Assembly: GCA_035575235.1 (NCBI GenBank)
Contig: DATLYA010000265.1
Span: forward strand, 1-20,708
Source of the DNA: SYOC01 sp035575235
GTDB taxonomy: Bacteria > Desulfobacterota > Binatia > Bin18
Length of the DNA: 20,708 nt
Direction: 5' to 3'
Shown here: positions 6,517 to 13,441 of the stretch, piece by piece
How the letters are laid out: each line of letters begins with the position of its first letter
How positions within the stretch are numbered: position 1 is the first letter of the stretch
The notes under the pieces: model-generated
Told to the model about the DNA's origin: nothing
Seen by the model: the letters and a program-made list of their open reading frames with translations, nothing else
Database searches by the model: none
Position numbers and translations under genes: made by a program

Positions 6517-6536
6517 AGCTGCTGTCGCGCAAATGA
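6495..6536 (+). CDS. Micro-ORF MAELDQLKLLSRK (13 aa)
   Basis: AAAGGAG at 6481-6487 gives a well-spaced ribosome site for ATG 6495. The frame overlaps the end of the 6295 ORF and stops at TGA 6534-6536. Its first residues match the AELDEL frame at 1601. After the stop, another frame (about 6529-6630) reads NDGAINTRNLNAFSAKLHE, which looks coding-like. A frameshift that shortened a longer protein is therefore plausible. Confidence 0.35.
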   Translation: MAELDQLKLLSRK

Positions 6537-6647
6537 TGGCGCGATCAATACGCGTAACCTCAACGCGTTCTCAGCAAAGCTGCATGAGACTGCGATTTTT
6601 TCGTCCTATTACGCAGATTCCATATCCAAATGAAGGAGGGATATGAT

Positions 6648-7031
6648 ATGACGCTCGGAAAACCGCTAGGGGAATTTTCACTGAAGTCAACCTCGTTAAC
6701 GTATGCTGCGACCGAGAGCGGGGGAAGCGTGCAAGGCAATTTTGAAGGAACAGCGAAGGGGGAGGGCCTTTCGGGGCCAGTCCTGGGGACATTGACCGCT
6801 GTGGGGGCGCCAGGCGCGAAAAGCGGGACGTGCAGCTGGGTTGGGACCTCGTACCTGGATAATGGCGAGGAAGTCGAAGCCAAAGGTGAGGGCACATGGG
6901 AAAAGACCGGCGCTCACAGATGGCGCATTCGTGGGATCAATTACCTCTCCGATGGCCGCACGATAGCCTCCGATGGGGTGATTGAGTTAGCCACGCGGTC
7001 CTTTAGCGGGACGTTATACGAGTGGAGTTAA
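6648..7031 (+). CDS. Hypothetical protein, probable beta-rich fold (127 aa)
   Basis: The ATG at 6648 follows AAGGAGGG at about 8 bases. An in-frame ATG at 6630 is directly in front of that ribosome site and is rejected. The product has no signal peptide and is rich in Gly/Thr/Ser with alternating short segments: SGGSVQGNFEGTAKGEGLSG, TSYLDNGEEVEAKGEGTWE, YLSDGRTIASDGVIELATR, SGTLYEW. This pattern suggests an antiparallel beta barrel, like lipocalin or allene-oxide-cyclase-type small barrels, possibly ligand binding. The single Cys lies in GTCSWVGT. It is on the same strand after the cyclase cluster. No specific family can be named. Confidence 0.75.
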   Translation: MTLGKPLGEFSLKSTSLTYAATESGGSVQGNFEGTAKGEGLSGPVLGTLTAVGAPGAKSGTCSWVGTSYLDNGEEVEAKGEGTWEKTGAHRWRIRGINYLSDGRTIASDGVIELATRSFSGTLYEWS

Positions 7032-7136
7032 TTGCAGGGAGAGAGGCGCCAGAAGGATAAAAGGGAAACAAGATAAAAGATTGTTCCCCTGATGAGTTCC
7101 GACAAACAAGTTCGGTAATACTTCGGTTGGTCACTT

Positions 7137-7169
7137 CCAGTTCCTTCTCCCATAGGAAGAGGGAACTGG
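7137..7169. repeat. Imperfect hairpin of the CTCTCCC/GGGAGAG repeat type
   Basis: CCAGTTCCTTCTCCC (7137-7151) pairs with GGAAGAGGGAACTGG (7155-7169) over 15 positions with two non-Watson-Crick pairs and a 3-base loop; GGGTGAGAG follows. The whole resembles a decayed copy of the widespread CTCTCCC...GGGAGAGGG...GGGTGAGGG dispersed repeat. It lies 67 bp before the winged-helix gene. Confidence 0.55.
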
Positions 7170-7235
7170 GTGAGAGAAAAACAGCAGGGTTGCCGATTTT
7201 GCTCATCAAATCTCATAAGGCGAAGAAGCTCTGAC

Positions 7236-7607
7236 ATGGAGTGGAGTATGGGATCCTGGAATGAGATTCATTTTCCTCCGTTTCGGTTAGACGTGAGCAA
7301 TGAACAGTTATGGCGTGGAGACAGGGAAGTGTCCTTGCGCCCGAAGACCTTCGCCATCCTACGCGTGCTGGCCGAGCGCGCCGGACGATTAGTGAAAAAA
7401 GATGAACTCTTGCGTGCGGTGTGGGGAACAACCCAAGTCAGCGAGGAAGGGCTCAGAGATTACATCCGCGAGATTCGCTATGCTCTGGGTGACGACGCCG
7501 CTGCCCCCGCAGTTGTGAAGACTGTGCGGGGGCGCGGGTATCGGTTCATTGGCGCCACGGCCGCTGAGAGGACGCAGGCTCTGCCTGCCCTGTTTTGTAC
7601 TCTTTAG
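7236..7607 (+). CDS. Stand-alone winged-helix transcriptional regulator (OmpR/PhoB-type DNA-binding domain)
   Basis: Residues about 12-107 form a Trans_reg_C domain: a beta N-terminus (FPPFRLDVSNEQLWRGDREV), LRPKTFAILRVLAERAGRLV, the helix with KDELLRAVWG, the recognition helix EGLRDYIREIRYALGDD, and the wing VVKTVRGRGYRFIG. The protein ends about 15 residues later. In this subfamily such a domain is usually the N-terminus of a much longer protein, fused to an ATPase/TPR or sensor part, so this may be a truncated gene; a palindrome follows 23 bp after the stop. A receiver domain is absent. Start: ATG 7236 chosen; ATG 7248 is also possible and neither has a strong ribosome site. Its target could be the neighbouring genes, but nothing in the sequence proves it. 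Confidence 0.8.
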   Translation: MEWSMGSWNEIHFPPFRLDVSNEQLWRGDREVSLRPKTFAILRVLAERAGRLVKKDELLRAVWGTTQVSEEGLRDYIREIRYALGDDAAAPAVVKTVRGRGYRFIGATAAERTQALPALFCTL

Positions 7608-7629
7608 CCTATAGCATGAAGGGAACCTG

Positions 7630-7655
7630 GTAGACTGGGTCGTGACCCAGTCTAC
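7630..7655. repeat. Perfect 12-bp palindrome after the winged-helix gene
   Basis: GTAGACTGGGTC (7630-7641) and GACCCAGTCTAC (7644-7655) are perfect complements with a 2-base spacer. It starts 23 bp after the stop codon. It shares the GTAG...CTAC ends with the hairpins at 436 and 6250. No T-run follows. Confidence 0.7.
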
Positions 7656-7865
7656 GTTGCTGTACCATCCTGCCTTTATCTTGCTGTCCAACAATACCGA
7701 GCGTTTCTTGACCAAGTGTTCCTTGCGGTGGCCTGCAATCTTGAGAAAGACCATTGCGAGAGCCTGCACGTCTCAGTTCGCTCGGTCTCTTTCTGAAGGA
7801 CCAACTCTCATTGCAATGTGGACTCTAAGTGTCTATATTCAGCCAAAGCTTCAAGGAGCGCAGAT

Positions 7866-8165
7866 ATGGCAAAGTTGAGAGCGATCTCTGGCGGAAAAAA
7901 TAAAGAAAAATCTTTTTCTCTGGTGTATGGGCTGCGGTTGTATCCGGCAGGGAGTGTGGCGCAGGTGAATGAGGGAGCAATACTCCAACAGAACGGCGGC
8001 GAGAGTCGGGTGCCGCTACATATCATCGAAGGCACGCGCGAGCAGATTCGCGCGCAGTTGCTTGCCAGCATCGACGCCTTTTTTGATCTCTACAGCGATG
8101 AGTTCGCGCCTCTAGTGACTCCCTCTTGCATTACAAGCGAGGATATAGGAGAACCGGGCTGCTAA
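7866..8165 (+). CDS. Hypothetical protein (99 aa)
   Basis: ATG 7866 follows AAGGAG at about 8-9 bases; the frame extends upstream to 7818 but without a ribosome site. The N-terminus is basic (MAKLRAISGGKNKEK). The central part reads SLVYGLRLYPAGSVAQVNEG and the C-terminal half has a helix with HIIEGTREQIRAQLLASIDAFFDLYSDEF. No signal peptide, membrane span or known motif is seen. It ends 24 bp before the cysteine synthase gene on the same strand, so the two are probably cotranscribed. Function unknown. Confidence 0.7.
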   Translation: MAKLRAISGGKNKEKSFSLVYGLRLYPAGSVAQVNEGAILQQNGGESRVPLHIIEGTREQIRAQLLASIDAFFDLYSDEFAPLVTPSCITSEDIGEPGC

Positions 8166-8189
8166 AGTTTCATTTCCTACGGAGATCTT

Positions 8190-9119
8190 ATGCCCCATCC
8201 CCCAGCCATTCAGGATCTGATCCGGCGTCATCCGCTCCTGTGCTTAATTGGCAATACTCCCCTCGCGCCGGTTGAGCTCTTTCGTAAGGAGCTGCCAGAT
8301 ATTTCCCTGCTTGCTAAATGTGAGTTTTTGAATCCTGGCGGTTCAGTAAAGGACCGCTCCGTGTTGCGGATGATCGCTGAAGCAGTGGTCAACGGCGCAC
8401 TGCCGCCAGAGAAGACTATTCTTGACTCCTCCTCCGGCAACGCCGGCATCGCCTATGCGATGATTGGGGCGATTCTGGAGCGGCGCGTTGAACTGGTCGT
8501 GCCGGGCAACGCGAGCGAAGAGCGGAAAAAGCGCATCCGCGCTCATGGAGCGCAGTTGGTGCTTACTGATCCGGTGGCGGGATATGACGAGGCGTTGCGA
8601 GAAGTACGCCGTCGCTATGCTGCGGCGCCAGAAAAATATTTCTTCTCCGATCAATACAGCAACGACGCGAACTGGCGGGCGCACTATGATACGACCGCCG
8701 AGGAAATCCTGGCGCAGACTGGCGGAAAGATCGATTGGTTTGTAGCTGGCGTAGGAACAGGCGGCACTATTACTGGCGTGGCCCGCCGTCTGAAGGCGTA
8801 TGACAAGCGCATTCGCGTGGCTTGCGTGATGCCGGAAGAGTTTCCAGGCATCGAAGGATTAAAACCGCTGGGTTCGGGACATATTATGCCGGAGATTTTT
8901 GAGGAGAGCGTGGTTGATGAATGGATACCCGTGCGAATTGAAGACGCCTATGATCTGTGCACGCGTCTTGCTCGCTTAGGCTTCTTCGTCGGCCAATCTT
9001 CCGGCGCTTATTTGTATGGCGCTTGGCAGATCGCTCGGAGGATTCGTCGAGGGCAAATTGTCACGCTCTTCCCAGATCTTGGCGAACGGTACATGAGCAC
9101 AAAGATGTGGGATGAGTAA
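8190..9119 (+). CDS. Cysteine synthase-family PLP enzyme (O-acetylserine/O-phosphoserine sulfhydrylase type)
   Basis: A 309-aa fold-type II PLP enzyme, of usual length for CysK/CysM. Lys54 in NPGGSVKDR is the expected PLP Schiff-base lysine. SSSGNAGIAYA at 80-90 is the substrate-binding loop (family TSGNTG), VGTGGTITGV at 188-197 binds the PLP phosphate and SSGA at 270-273 contacts the pyridine nitrogen. The enzyme makes L-cysteine from an activated serine and sulfide or a sulfur carrier. TSGN appears as SSGN, common in CysM-like and cystathionine beta-synthase-like members, so the exact donor is open. ATG 8190 follows GGAG. The stop overlaps a possible start (ATG 9112) of the SufT-like gene, which suggests translational coupling and a role in supplying cysteine for Fe-S assembly. 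Confidence 0.93.
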   Translation: MPHPPAIQDLIRRHPLLCLIGNTPLAPVELFRKELPDISLLAKCEFLNPGGSVKDRSVLRMIAEAVVNGALPPEKTILDSSSGNAGIAYAMIGAILERRVELVVPGNASEERKKRIRAHGAQLVLTDPVAGYDEALREVRRRYAAAPEKYFFSDQYSNDANWRAHYDTTAEEILAQTGGKIDWFVAGVGTGGTITGVARRLKAYDKRIRVACVMPEEFPGIEGLKPLGSGHIMPEIFEESVVDEWIPVRIEDAYDLCTRLARLGFFVGQSSGAYLYGAWQIARRIRRGQIVTLFPDLGERYMSTKMWDE

Positions 9120-9141
9120 CTCGGAATCTGGAAAGGATTTT

Positions 9142-9606
9142 ATGTCGTCGTTTTTTCAACGGCTGAGCGCCCTGTGGAAAAAACCTCAACCTGCCGCCTC
9201 TGCTCCTGCGCCGGCTCCAGTCACAGCGACTGAACCTGTGGCGACCCCAGGAAATAATGAACACGAGGCGGTTTGTCCTGAACAGGGAGCCGGGCATGCG
9301 CAGTTTGTGAATGAAGAATTGATCTACACCGTGCTCCGCACTTGTTACGACCCGGAGATCCCGCTCAATATTGTTGACCTTGGTTTGATCTACGGAGTGC
9401 AAGTTGCAGACGACCGTGTCAGTGTCAAGATGACGCTGACGACGCAAGGATGCGGGATGGGTAGTTATATTTCCCGCGAAGCCGAAGAGAAAATTCTTTC
9501 CTTGCCCGGCGTGCGGGAAGCCCGGGTAGAGGTTGTGTGGGATCCTCCTTGGACCCCAGACATGATTAGCGCCGAGGGACGCAAGACTTTAGGATTGCCG
9601 GAATAA
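9142..9606 (+). CDS. DUF59/MIP18-family Fe-S assembly protein (SufT/PaaD-like)
   Basis: The C-terminal ~100 residues form a DUF59 domain: ELIYTVLRTCYDPEIPLNIV with DPEI, then VDLGLIYGV, the LTTQGCGM segment with the conserved Cys, and WDPPWTPDMIS near the end. Members act as Fe-S cluster assembly or target-maturation factors in the cytoplasm. The N-terminal ~50 residues are an Ala/Pro-rich linker (QPAASAPAPAPVTA). ATG 9142 has AAGGA 4 bases upstream; ATG 9112 overlaps the cysteine synthase stop by 8 bp and would add 10 residues, and cannot be excluded. No other suf genes are near. A 9610-9629 hairpin follows directly and may end the transcript. Confidence 0.9.
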   Translation: MSSFFQRLSALWKKPQPAASAPAPAPVTATEPVATPGNNEHEAVCPEQGAGHAQFVNEELIYTVLRTCYDPEIPLNIVDLGLIYGVQVADDRVSVKMTLTTQGCGMGSYISREAEEKILSLPGVREARVEVVWDPPWTPDMISAEGRKTLGLPE

Positions 9607-9609
9607 ATA

Positions 9610-9629
9610 GGGCGACCGGTCGGTCGCCC
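9610..9629. repeat. Hairpin repeat just after the SufT-like gene
   Basis: GGGCGACC (9610-9617) and GGTCGCCC (9622-9629) pair perfectly around GGTC. It lies 4 bp after the stop, but no T-run follows. The GGGCGACC...GGTCGCCCC form is a common dispersed palindrome in environmental genomes. Confidence 0.65.
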
Positions 9630-9690
9630 CTGCAGACCAGTACGTTAAGGGCTATGGGACAAAGCCCCTTGGCTGTCATATTGGCGCGCT

Positions 9691-9765
9691 GTCATTGCGA
9701 GCGGGGCGAAGCACTCTTTGCCTTTCCGTGAGATTGCTTCGTCGCCTCTGGCTCCTCGCAATGAC
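9691..9765. repeat. 75-bp GTCATTGCGAG dispersed repeat with terminal inverted repeats
   Basis: GTCATTGCGAG (9691-9701) and CTCGCAATGAC (9755-9765) are perfect 11-bp inverted ends. Between them lie GGGGCGAAGCA and AGATTGCTTCGTCGCC, which are themselves partly complementary, so the whole can fold into one long imperfect hairpin. The sequence matches a well-known short intergenic repeat type (GTCATTGCGAGGAGC...GAAGCAATCTC) seen in many delta-like, Nitrospirae and Chloroflexi genomes. It carries no coding sequence. Confidence 0.8.
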
Positions 9766-9814
9766 AGGCTTCTTCTCTTTCCGCTCACAAGCGTTATCTC
9801 AATGTCCTAAGCCT

Positions 9815-11194
9815 CTACCGTCTGCGATAGTGGCCGAGCTCATTTACCAACTCTTCCAATTCTTTCGTTTTTTTCTTAATTTCTTCAGCTTTTAGATGAT
9901 CAGGCCCCCAGAGCACGGCGGTTTGTTGATACTGAGCGAGCGCGGCTTCCGGACGTCCTTGTAATTCCATGGCTTGCGCCAAGAGAAAGTGCATCTCTCC
10001 TGATTTTCCTTGTTGTTGCGCGATCTGTGCGAGCGTCAGATATGGTTCGTCTAGCTGAGGATGGAGTGCGATTGCGGTATGACATTCTTTGCCGGCTTGT
10101 TCAAGATTGCCCTCTTGCCAGAGCAGTTTGCAAAGTTGGTTGTGAGCGTCAGCGTGAGAGGGATCAATCTCCCTGAGCCGCGCGAATATTTGCCGCGCCT
10201 TCTCACGCTGGCCAAGTCGCAGATACACGGCTCCGAGCTCATCATCGAGGCGGACACCCCGCGCGCTCGCTTGTTCAAGTGTTTGCTGCGCGCGGGCGAG
10301 CTCATTGCAGCGTAGTTGCACGACGCCGAGGAGCGCTAAGGCTTGGGGATCAGTGGGAGCGTCCTTCACTTTTTGTTGATACTCGGCAATGAGTCGTGAA
10401 TGTGGTTCCGACAATGCTCGCAGGATGGCCTGAACACGTTTGAGCTCAAAGGGATCAGGCGGCGCCGCCTGGTTCCACTGCATGGTTCCTAAGAGCCGTT
10501 CAATGTAGCTCAGACGCTCCTGAGACATTGGGTGTGAGCGCATGTAGGGCGGGACGTTGGCGGGATTGAGCCGTTCTTCTTCGCTCATTTTTTTGAAAAA
10601 CCGCGGCATGCCGTGGGGATCAAAACCTGCCTGTCGCATGTACTGTAAGCCGCGCGAGTCTGCTTCTTCTTCGAGTTGCCGCATGTATTTCATTTGCACG
10701 GCGCCTGCCGCCGAGGAGGCCCCAGCCGCGAGCACGGGGTGAATAATCGCGAGCGCCATAGCGGCCAGGCCGGCATAAGAAAGCAACTTGGTGTCTTGCT
10801 GTTGGCGGAGCATATGATGGCCCTGCACATGAGCGATTTCATGCCCTGCCACGCCGGCGATTTCATCGTCTGACTCGGCCCGCAAAATCAAACCGGAATT
10901 AAAGTAGATATAGCCGCCGGGCACGGAGAAGGCGTTCATGCTCGTGTCTTGGAGAACGGCAAATTGATAGGGAAACTCTGGTTGCTCCAGGCGGGCGACG
11001 ATGCGCTGACCAAGGTGATTGATATAGCGTTGCACGGCGTAATCGCGCACGAGCGGTAATTGGGACTGGGCGATCAGCGAAAATTTTCGCCCCAGATCGA
11101 CTTCGAGCTGATCTGCATGGACGGCGGACAAGGGACATAAGTGTTGGGACAACAGAAGGAACAGCAGGAACACGCCAAAAAGGTTTTGCCGCAT
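9815..11194 (-). CDS. BepA-like periplasmic M48 metalloprotease with TPR repeats
   Basis: Numbering from ATG 11194 (459 aa): signal peptide with a long hydrophobic core and a likely cut after VHA near residue 28; M48 domain with HEIAH (His118, Glu119, His122), a third ligand in the EEEADSRG segment around Glu176-177, and the HPMSQERL segment with His221 that matches the regulatory histidine of BepA. The C-terminal part from about 260 holds TPR-like repeats (ALALLGVVQLRCNELARAQQ and following). BepA-type enzymes check or degrade outer-membrane proteins during assembly. The frame is open to 11338, but that would overlap the divergent lipoprotein gene and places the signal sequence internally, so 11194 is chosen; ATG 11212 is an alternative. 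No clear ribosome site is visible for any start. Confidence 0.92.
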   Translation of the reverse strand: MRQNLFGVFLLFLLLSQHLCPLSAVHADQLEVDLGRKFSLIAQSQLPLVRDYAVQRYINHLGQRIVARLEQPEFPYQFAVLQDTSMNAFSVPGGYIYFNSGLILRAESDDEIAGVAGHEIAHVQGHHMLRQQQDTKLLSYAGLAAMALAIIHPVLAAGASSAAGAVQMKYMRQLEEEADSRGLQYMRQAGFDPHGMPRFFKKMSEEERLNPANVPPYMRSHPMSQERLSYIERLLGTMQWNQAAPPDPFELKRVQAILRALSEPHSRLIAEYQQKVKDAPTDPQALALLGVVQLRCNELARAQQTLEQASARGVRLDDELGAVYLRLGQREKARQIFARLREIDPSHADAHNQLCKLLWQEGNLEQAGKECHTAIALHPQLDEPYLTLAQIAQQQGKSGEMHFLLAQAMELQGRPEAALAQYQQTAVLWGPDHLKAEEIKKKTKELEELVNELGHYRRR

Positions 11195-11267
11195 ACGCGA
11201 GCACGCTAGCATGGGTGGAGGGAAAGACAAGGTCAATTCTGGGCGAAGATAAAAAAGGGCGTTGAGT

Positions 11268-11510
11268 ATGTATGAAGCGGCGAGTAAAGTAGGGAGCGTG
11301 AAAGCGACCTTCTTTGTATTTTTCATGATCCTTGTCATGACTGGGCTGTTGAGCAGCCTCGCTGGATGCGCCGTCGGTATGCCTCACCCGTCTTCACTCG
11401 CGCAAGCTGCGGACTCTCAAGGGGCTCTTACTACTCAGACGAGCAATACCCCACAACCCTCTGAGCCCATAACGCCAGAGATGTTTAGCGCCTTTCTTGA
11501 TCGTGGCTAA
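11268..11510 (+). CDS. Small lipoprotein (80 aa)
   Basis: From ATG 11268 the N-terminus contains a hydrophobic segment (ATFFVFFMILVMTGLLSS) ending in the lipobox LAGC, so the mature protein would start at a lipid-modified Cys of about residue 33 and be about 48 residues long. The mature part is Ser/Thr/Gln/Pro-rich (ALTTQTSNTPQPSEPITPEM), an unstructured tail. AAGGG lies about 10 bases before the ATG; a GTG at 11298 would give a more usual signal-peptide length, with AGGGAG too close. It is divergent from the BepA-like gene, with only 73 bp between the chosen starts. Its role is unknown. Confidence 0.6.
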   Translation: MYEAASKVGSVKATFFVFFMILVMTGLLSSLAGCAVGMPHPSSLAQAADSQGALTTQTSNTPQPSEPITPEMFSAFLDRG

Positions 11511-11601
11511 TAGAGAAAGAAAGGATCCGGGGAGCCGGTCGGTCTCCTGATGACCGGTCGAGACTGTGCGAGACTCTTCTGGGCTGACCCTGGCGCGGCG
11601 C

Positions 11602-12027
11602 TTACGTGCCAAAACCTTTTCTGAGCGCTTTGATAATCTTCAATACGCCCGCCATGGAGTCCACTTTATCGGCTTGGCTCAGTTGCGCCAAAGCTTCCTG
11701 CTCCCGACTCGAGAGCCCTTGTTTCTGCTGTAGCGATGTATCTCGTAAAAACCGCTGCCACATGGAGGAGGTTGCAGGAGCCGCAGTTTTTCCTTTGCCC
11801 AGTAAAGAGCGAACGCGTGGGTTTGCCAGCAAATACAATTCTTGCGAATCTAACCTGAGGGCTCCCGACAGGCGCTCCACTACCTTTTGGCTGGGATGGC
11901 GCATGCCGCGCTCAAGGTAACCAATGTAGTTTGCTTTTACCCCTACTTTCTTTGCGACCATTTCTTGTGTGAGTCCTAATTCATGCCGACGGTCCTCAAT
12001 GACGCGCCCGAAACTTTTGTCTGCCAT
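11602..12027 (-). CDS. XRE-family helix-turn-helix regulator (141 aa)
   Basis: Residues about 8-62 are an HTH_3/Cro-C1 domain: FGRVIEDRRHELGLTQEMVA, KKVGVKANYIGYLERGMRHP and SQKVVERLSGALRLDSQELY. The C-terminal half (LLGKGKTAAPATSSMWQRFL, then SREQEALAQLSQADKVDSMA) is helical and has no known ligand domain. AGGAGG is about 6 bases before ATG 12027, a strong start. The region upstream offers a possible promoter (TTGCTT, 16 bases, TAGATG on the minus strand) and a small ATGT-TTTT-ACAT palindrome at 12087-12098 that could be an own operator; both are weak. Targets are unknown. Confidence 0.9.
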   Translation of the reverse strand: MADKSFGRVIEDRRHELGLTQEMVAKKVGVKANYIGYLERGMRHPSQKVVERLSGALRLDSQELYLLANPRVRSLLGKGKTAAPATSSMWQRFLRDTSLQQKQGLSSREQEALAQLSQADKVDSMAGVLKIIKALRKGFGT

Positions 12028-12236
12028 GTTGTCCTCCTCTGCGCCAGCCCGCGGCGGTTCTCCAAATTCTTGTGTTCAGCAATGACATGTTTTTACATCT
12101 AGCACACTTTTGGGCGTAAGCAAAACTATTTTGTTTTCTCCTGGTTGAGAAAAAAAGCTCGCACTGTGAGATGGGTGCTCCCGGCAAAAACAATCTCACT
12201 AATCGTGTCGATGCGACGGGAGAGGAGAAGAGAAAG

Positions 12237-12262
12237 AAAAAGCCCGCACGGGGCGGGCTTTT
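12237..12262 (-). terminator. Rho-independent terminator of tRNA-Val
   Basis: On the minus strand AAAAGCCCGC, a 5-base loop and GCGGGCTTTT form a perfect 10-bp stem (12238-12262), followed by a T-rich run (TTTTTCTTTCT from 12241 down to 12231). It begins 4 bases after the tRNA 3' end, so it should end the tRNA transcript. Confidence 0.88.
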
Positions 12263-12265
12263 GAG

Positions 12266-12339
12266 TGGTCGCACGGTGACTCGAACACCGGACCTCTTGC
12301 ATGTGAGGCAAGCGCTCTAGCCTGCTGAGCTATGCGACC
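12266..12339 (-). tRNA. tRNA-Val, anticodon CAC
   Basis: Read on the minus strand the 74 bases fold fully: acceptor GGTCGCA/TGCGACC, D stem GCTC/GAGC, anticodon stem CTTGC/GCAAG with loop CTCACAT, T stem CGGTG/CACCG with loop TTCGAGT, discriminator A. Anticodon CAC reads GUG valine codons. CCA is not encoded. It is the last unit of a minus-strand run behind the FmdB-like gene, but has its own terminator. Confidence 0.96.
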
Positions 12340-12445
12340 CCATAGACGCCTTCTTTACCATGGCTACGTACTGAGTGTAAGTAGGGAGCAAAGACGTTGG
12401 AAGAGAAGGCGTTCTTGTGTGCTTCCGTAAGGCGCAAAAGAGGGG

Positions 12446-12748
12446 TCAAGCTGCCGCTGAGGCCTGTTTCGCAGTTGAAGAAGAGGACTCGCTCGTTGGC
12501 TTGTTGTCTTTCGTCTCAGAGCTGGATGACTTTGTCTCTTCGGTCTTATTGCCGTTGGCGCTGCTAGAGCCGTTTTTGGCGTAATCAGTCATGTACCAAC
12601 CGCTGCCTTTCAGGTGAAAGGCGGAGTGCGATATTAATTTCGTTACTTTCGCCCCGCACGTTGGACACTTTTTGAGCGGCTCTTCCGTGATCCGTTGCAT
12701 AACCTCGAAGTCCCCACACTTCTTACACGCATATTCATAGATAGGCAT
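12446..12748 (-). CDS. FmdB-family zinc-ribbon protein (100 aa)
   Basis: N-terminal zinc ribbon with MPIYEYACKKCGDFEV and, later, KKCPTCGAKVTKLIS: two Cys pairs about 20 residues apart, as in FmdB/putative regulatory proteins. HSAFHLKGSGWYMTDYA is the usual conserved following segment. The last 35 residues are Ser/Lys/Glu/Thr-rich and disordered. The family is small, cytoplasmic and poorly understood; FmdB was proposed as a regulator of formamide and amide use. GGAGGA lies before ATG 12748. It is 42 bp downstream of the DUF167 gene on the same strand, possibly part of that operon. Confidence 0.93.
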   Translation of the reverse strand: MPIYEYACKKCGDFEVMQRITEEPLKKCPTCGAKVTKLISHSAFHLKGSGWYMTDYAKNGSSSANGNKTEETKSSSSETKDNKPTSESSSSTAKQASAAA

Positions 12749-12790
12749 CGCTATTCCTCCGGAAACGCTAAAGGAAAAGGCAGAAGAACG

Positions 12791-13129
12791 CTAACCATCC
12801 AAATTTTTTTTGTCAACCCGTGTGAGGTGCTGTTGCAGCCGTTCGCTCAAAGTATGGGGAACCGGTGAAGCAATGCGAACGCGCTTTTCTCGGCTTTTGA
12901 CCCCACTAATGATTGTCAACGCAGAGCGGGGGACCTGAACAAGCTCGGCGAGAAACGAGAGCAACGCTGTGTTGGCGGCGTTATCGACTGGTGGAGCAGT
13001 CAGCGCGATTTTGAGCGCACCGCCATGAAGGCCGAGCAGGCGGTCTCGCGCCGCGCGCGGTTGCAGATGCACGCGGACGATCAATCCTTCGGCAGTCGTT
13101 TGCCAGGGAAACGACGTGGAGGGACTCAA
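12791..13129 (-). CDS. DUF167 (YggU-family) protein
   Basis: 112 aa with the family landmarks LIVRVHLQPRAARDRL, the GGALKIALTAPPVDNAANTA segment and VKSREKRVRI. The YggU/DUF167 fold is a small alpha/beta domain with unknown biochemical role. The start codon is TTG at 13129, supported by AGGA about 6 bases upstream and by overlap with the yggT stop (TTGA, 4 bases); no ATG exists in a suitable place. It closes the maf-yggS-proC-yggT run, the neighbourhood in which DUF167 genes are commonly found. Confidence 0.93.
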   Translation of the reverse strand: MSPSTSFPWQTTAEGLIVRVHLQPRAARDRLLGLHGGALKIALTAPPVDNAANTALLSFLAELVQVPRSALTIISGVKSREKRVRIASPVPHTLSERLQQHLTRVDKKNLDG

Positions 13130-13425
13130 CGCAGGGTCCTGGAGAGATCAAGAAGACTTTGGACGAGGAAACTTTGCAGAAAGATGATGCCTGCAATCAC
13201 GACGATAGGAGAGAAATCGACCCCGCCAAAGTTCAACGGCAGCCAACGACGGACGCGGTACAGCAGCGGATCCGTCGCCGCGTGTAAAAAGCGTACGATC
13301 GGATTATACGGGTCCGGATTCACCCACGAGATCAGCGCGCGAATAATGATAATCCACATGTAGGCAGACAGCAGCATATTCAAAACCGATGCGACCGCAA
13401 CCAGAAAATTCCCAATCACGAACAT
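13126..13425 (-). CDS. yggT: YggT-family membrane protein
   Basis: 99 aa with two hydrophobic segments (NFLVAVASVLNMLLSAYMWI and FSPIVVIAGIIFLQSFLVQS) and the signature between them: RALISWVNPDPYNPIVRFL followed by ATDPLLYRVRRWLP. ATG 13425 follows AAGGAG at 9 bases; the frame is open to 13455 but would run into proC. YggT proteins are inner-membrane proteins linked to ion stress tolerance and, in Gram-positives and cyanobacteria, to cell or organelle division. It lies 16 bp after proC and overlaps the DUF167 gene by 4 bases. Confidence 0.94.
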   Translation of the reverse strand: MFVIGNFLVAVASVLNMLLSAYMWIIIIRALISWVNPDPYNPIVRFLHAATDPLLYRVRRWLPLNFGGVDFSPIVVIAGIIFLQSFLVQSLLDLSRTLR

Positions 13426-13441
13426 TACGCGGTACTCCTTC

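Noticed and set aside
10899..11387. 162-aa minus-strand frame at the BepA-like gene start
   Set aside because: Out of frame with the protease gene and rich in Arg/Pro/Ser; no family features.
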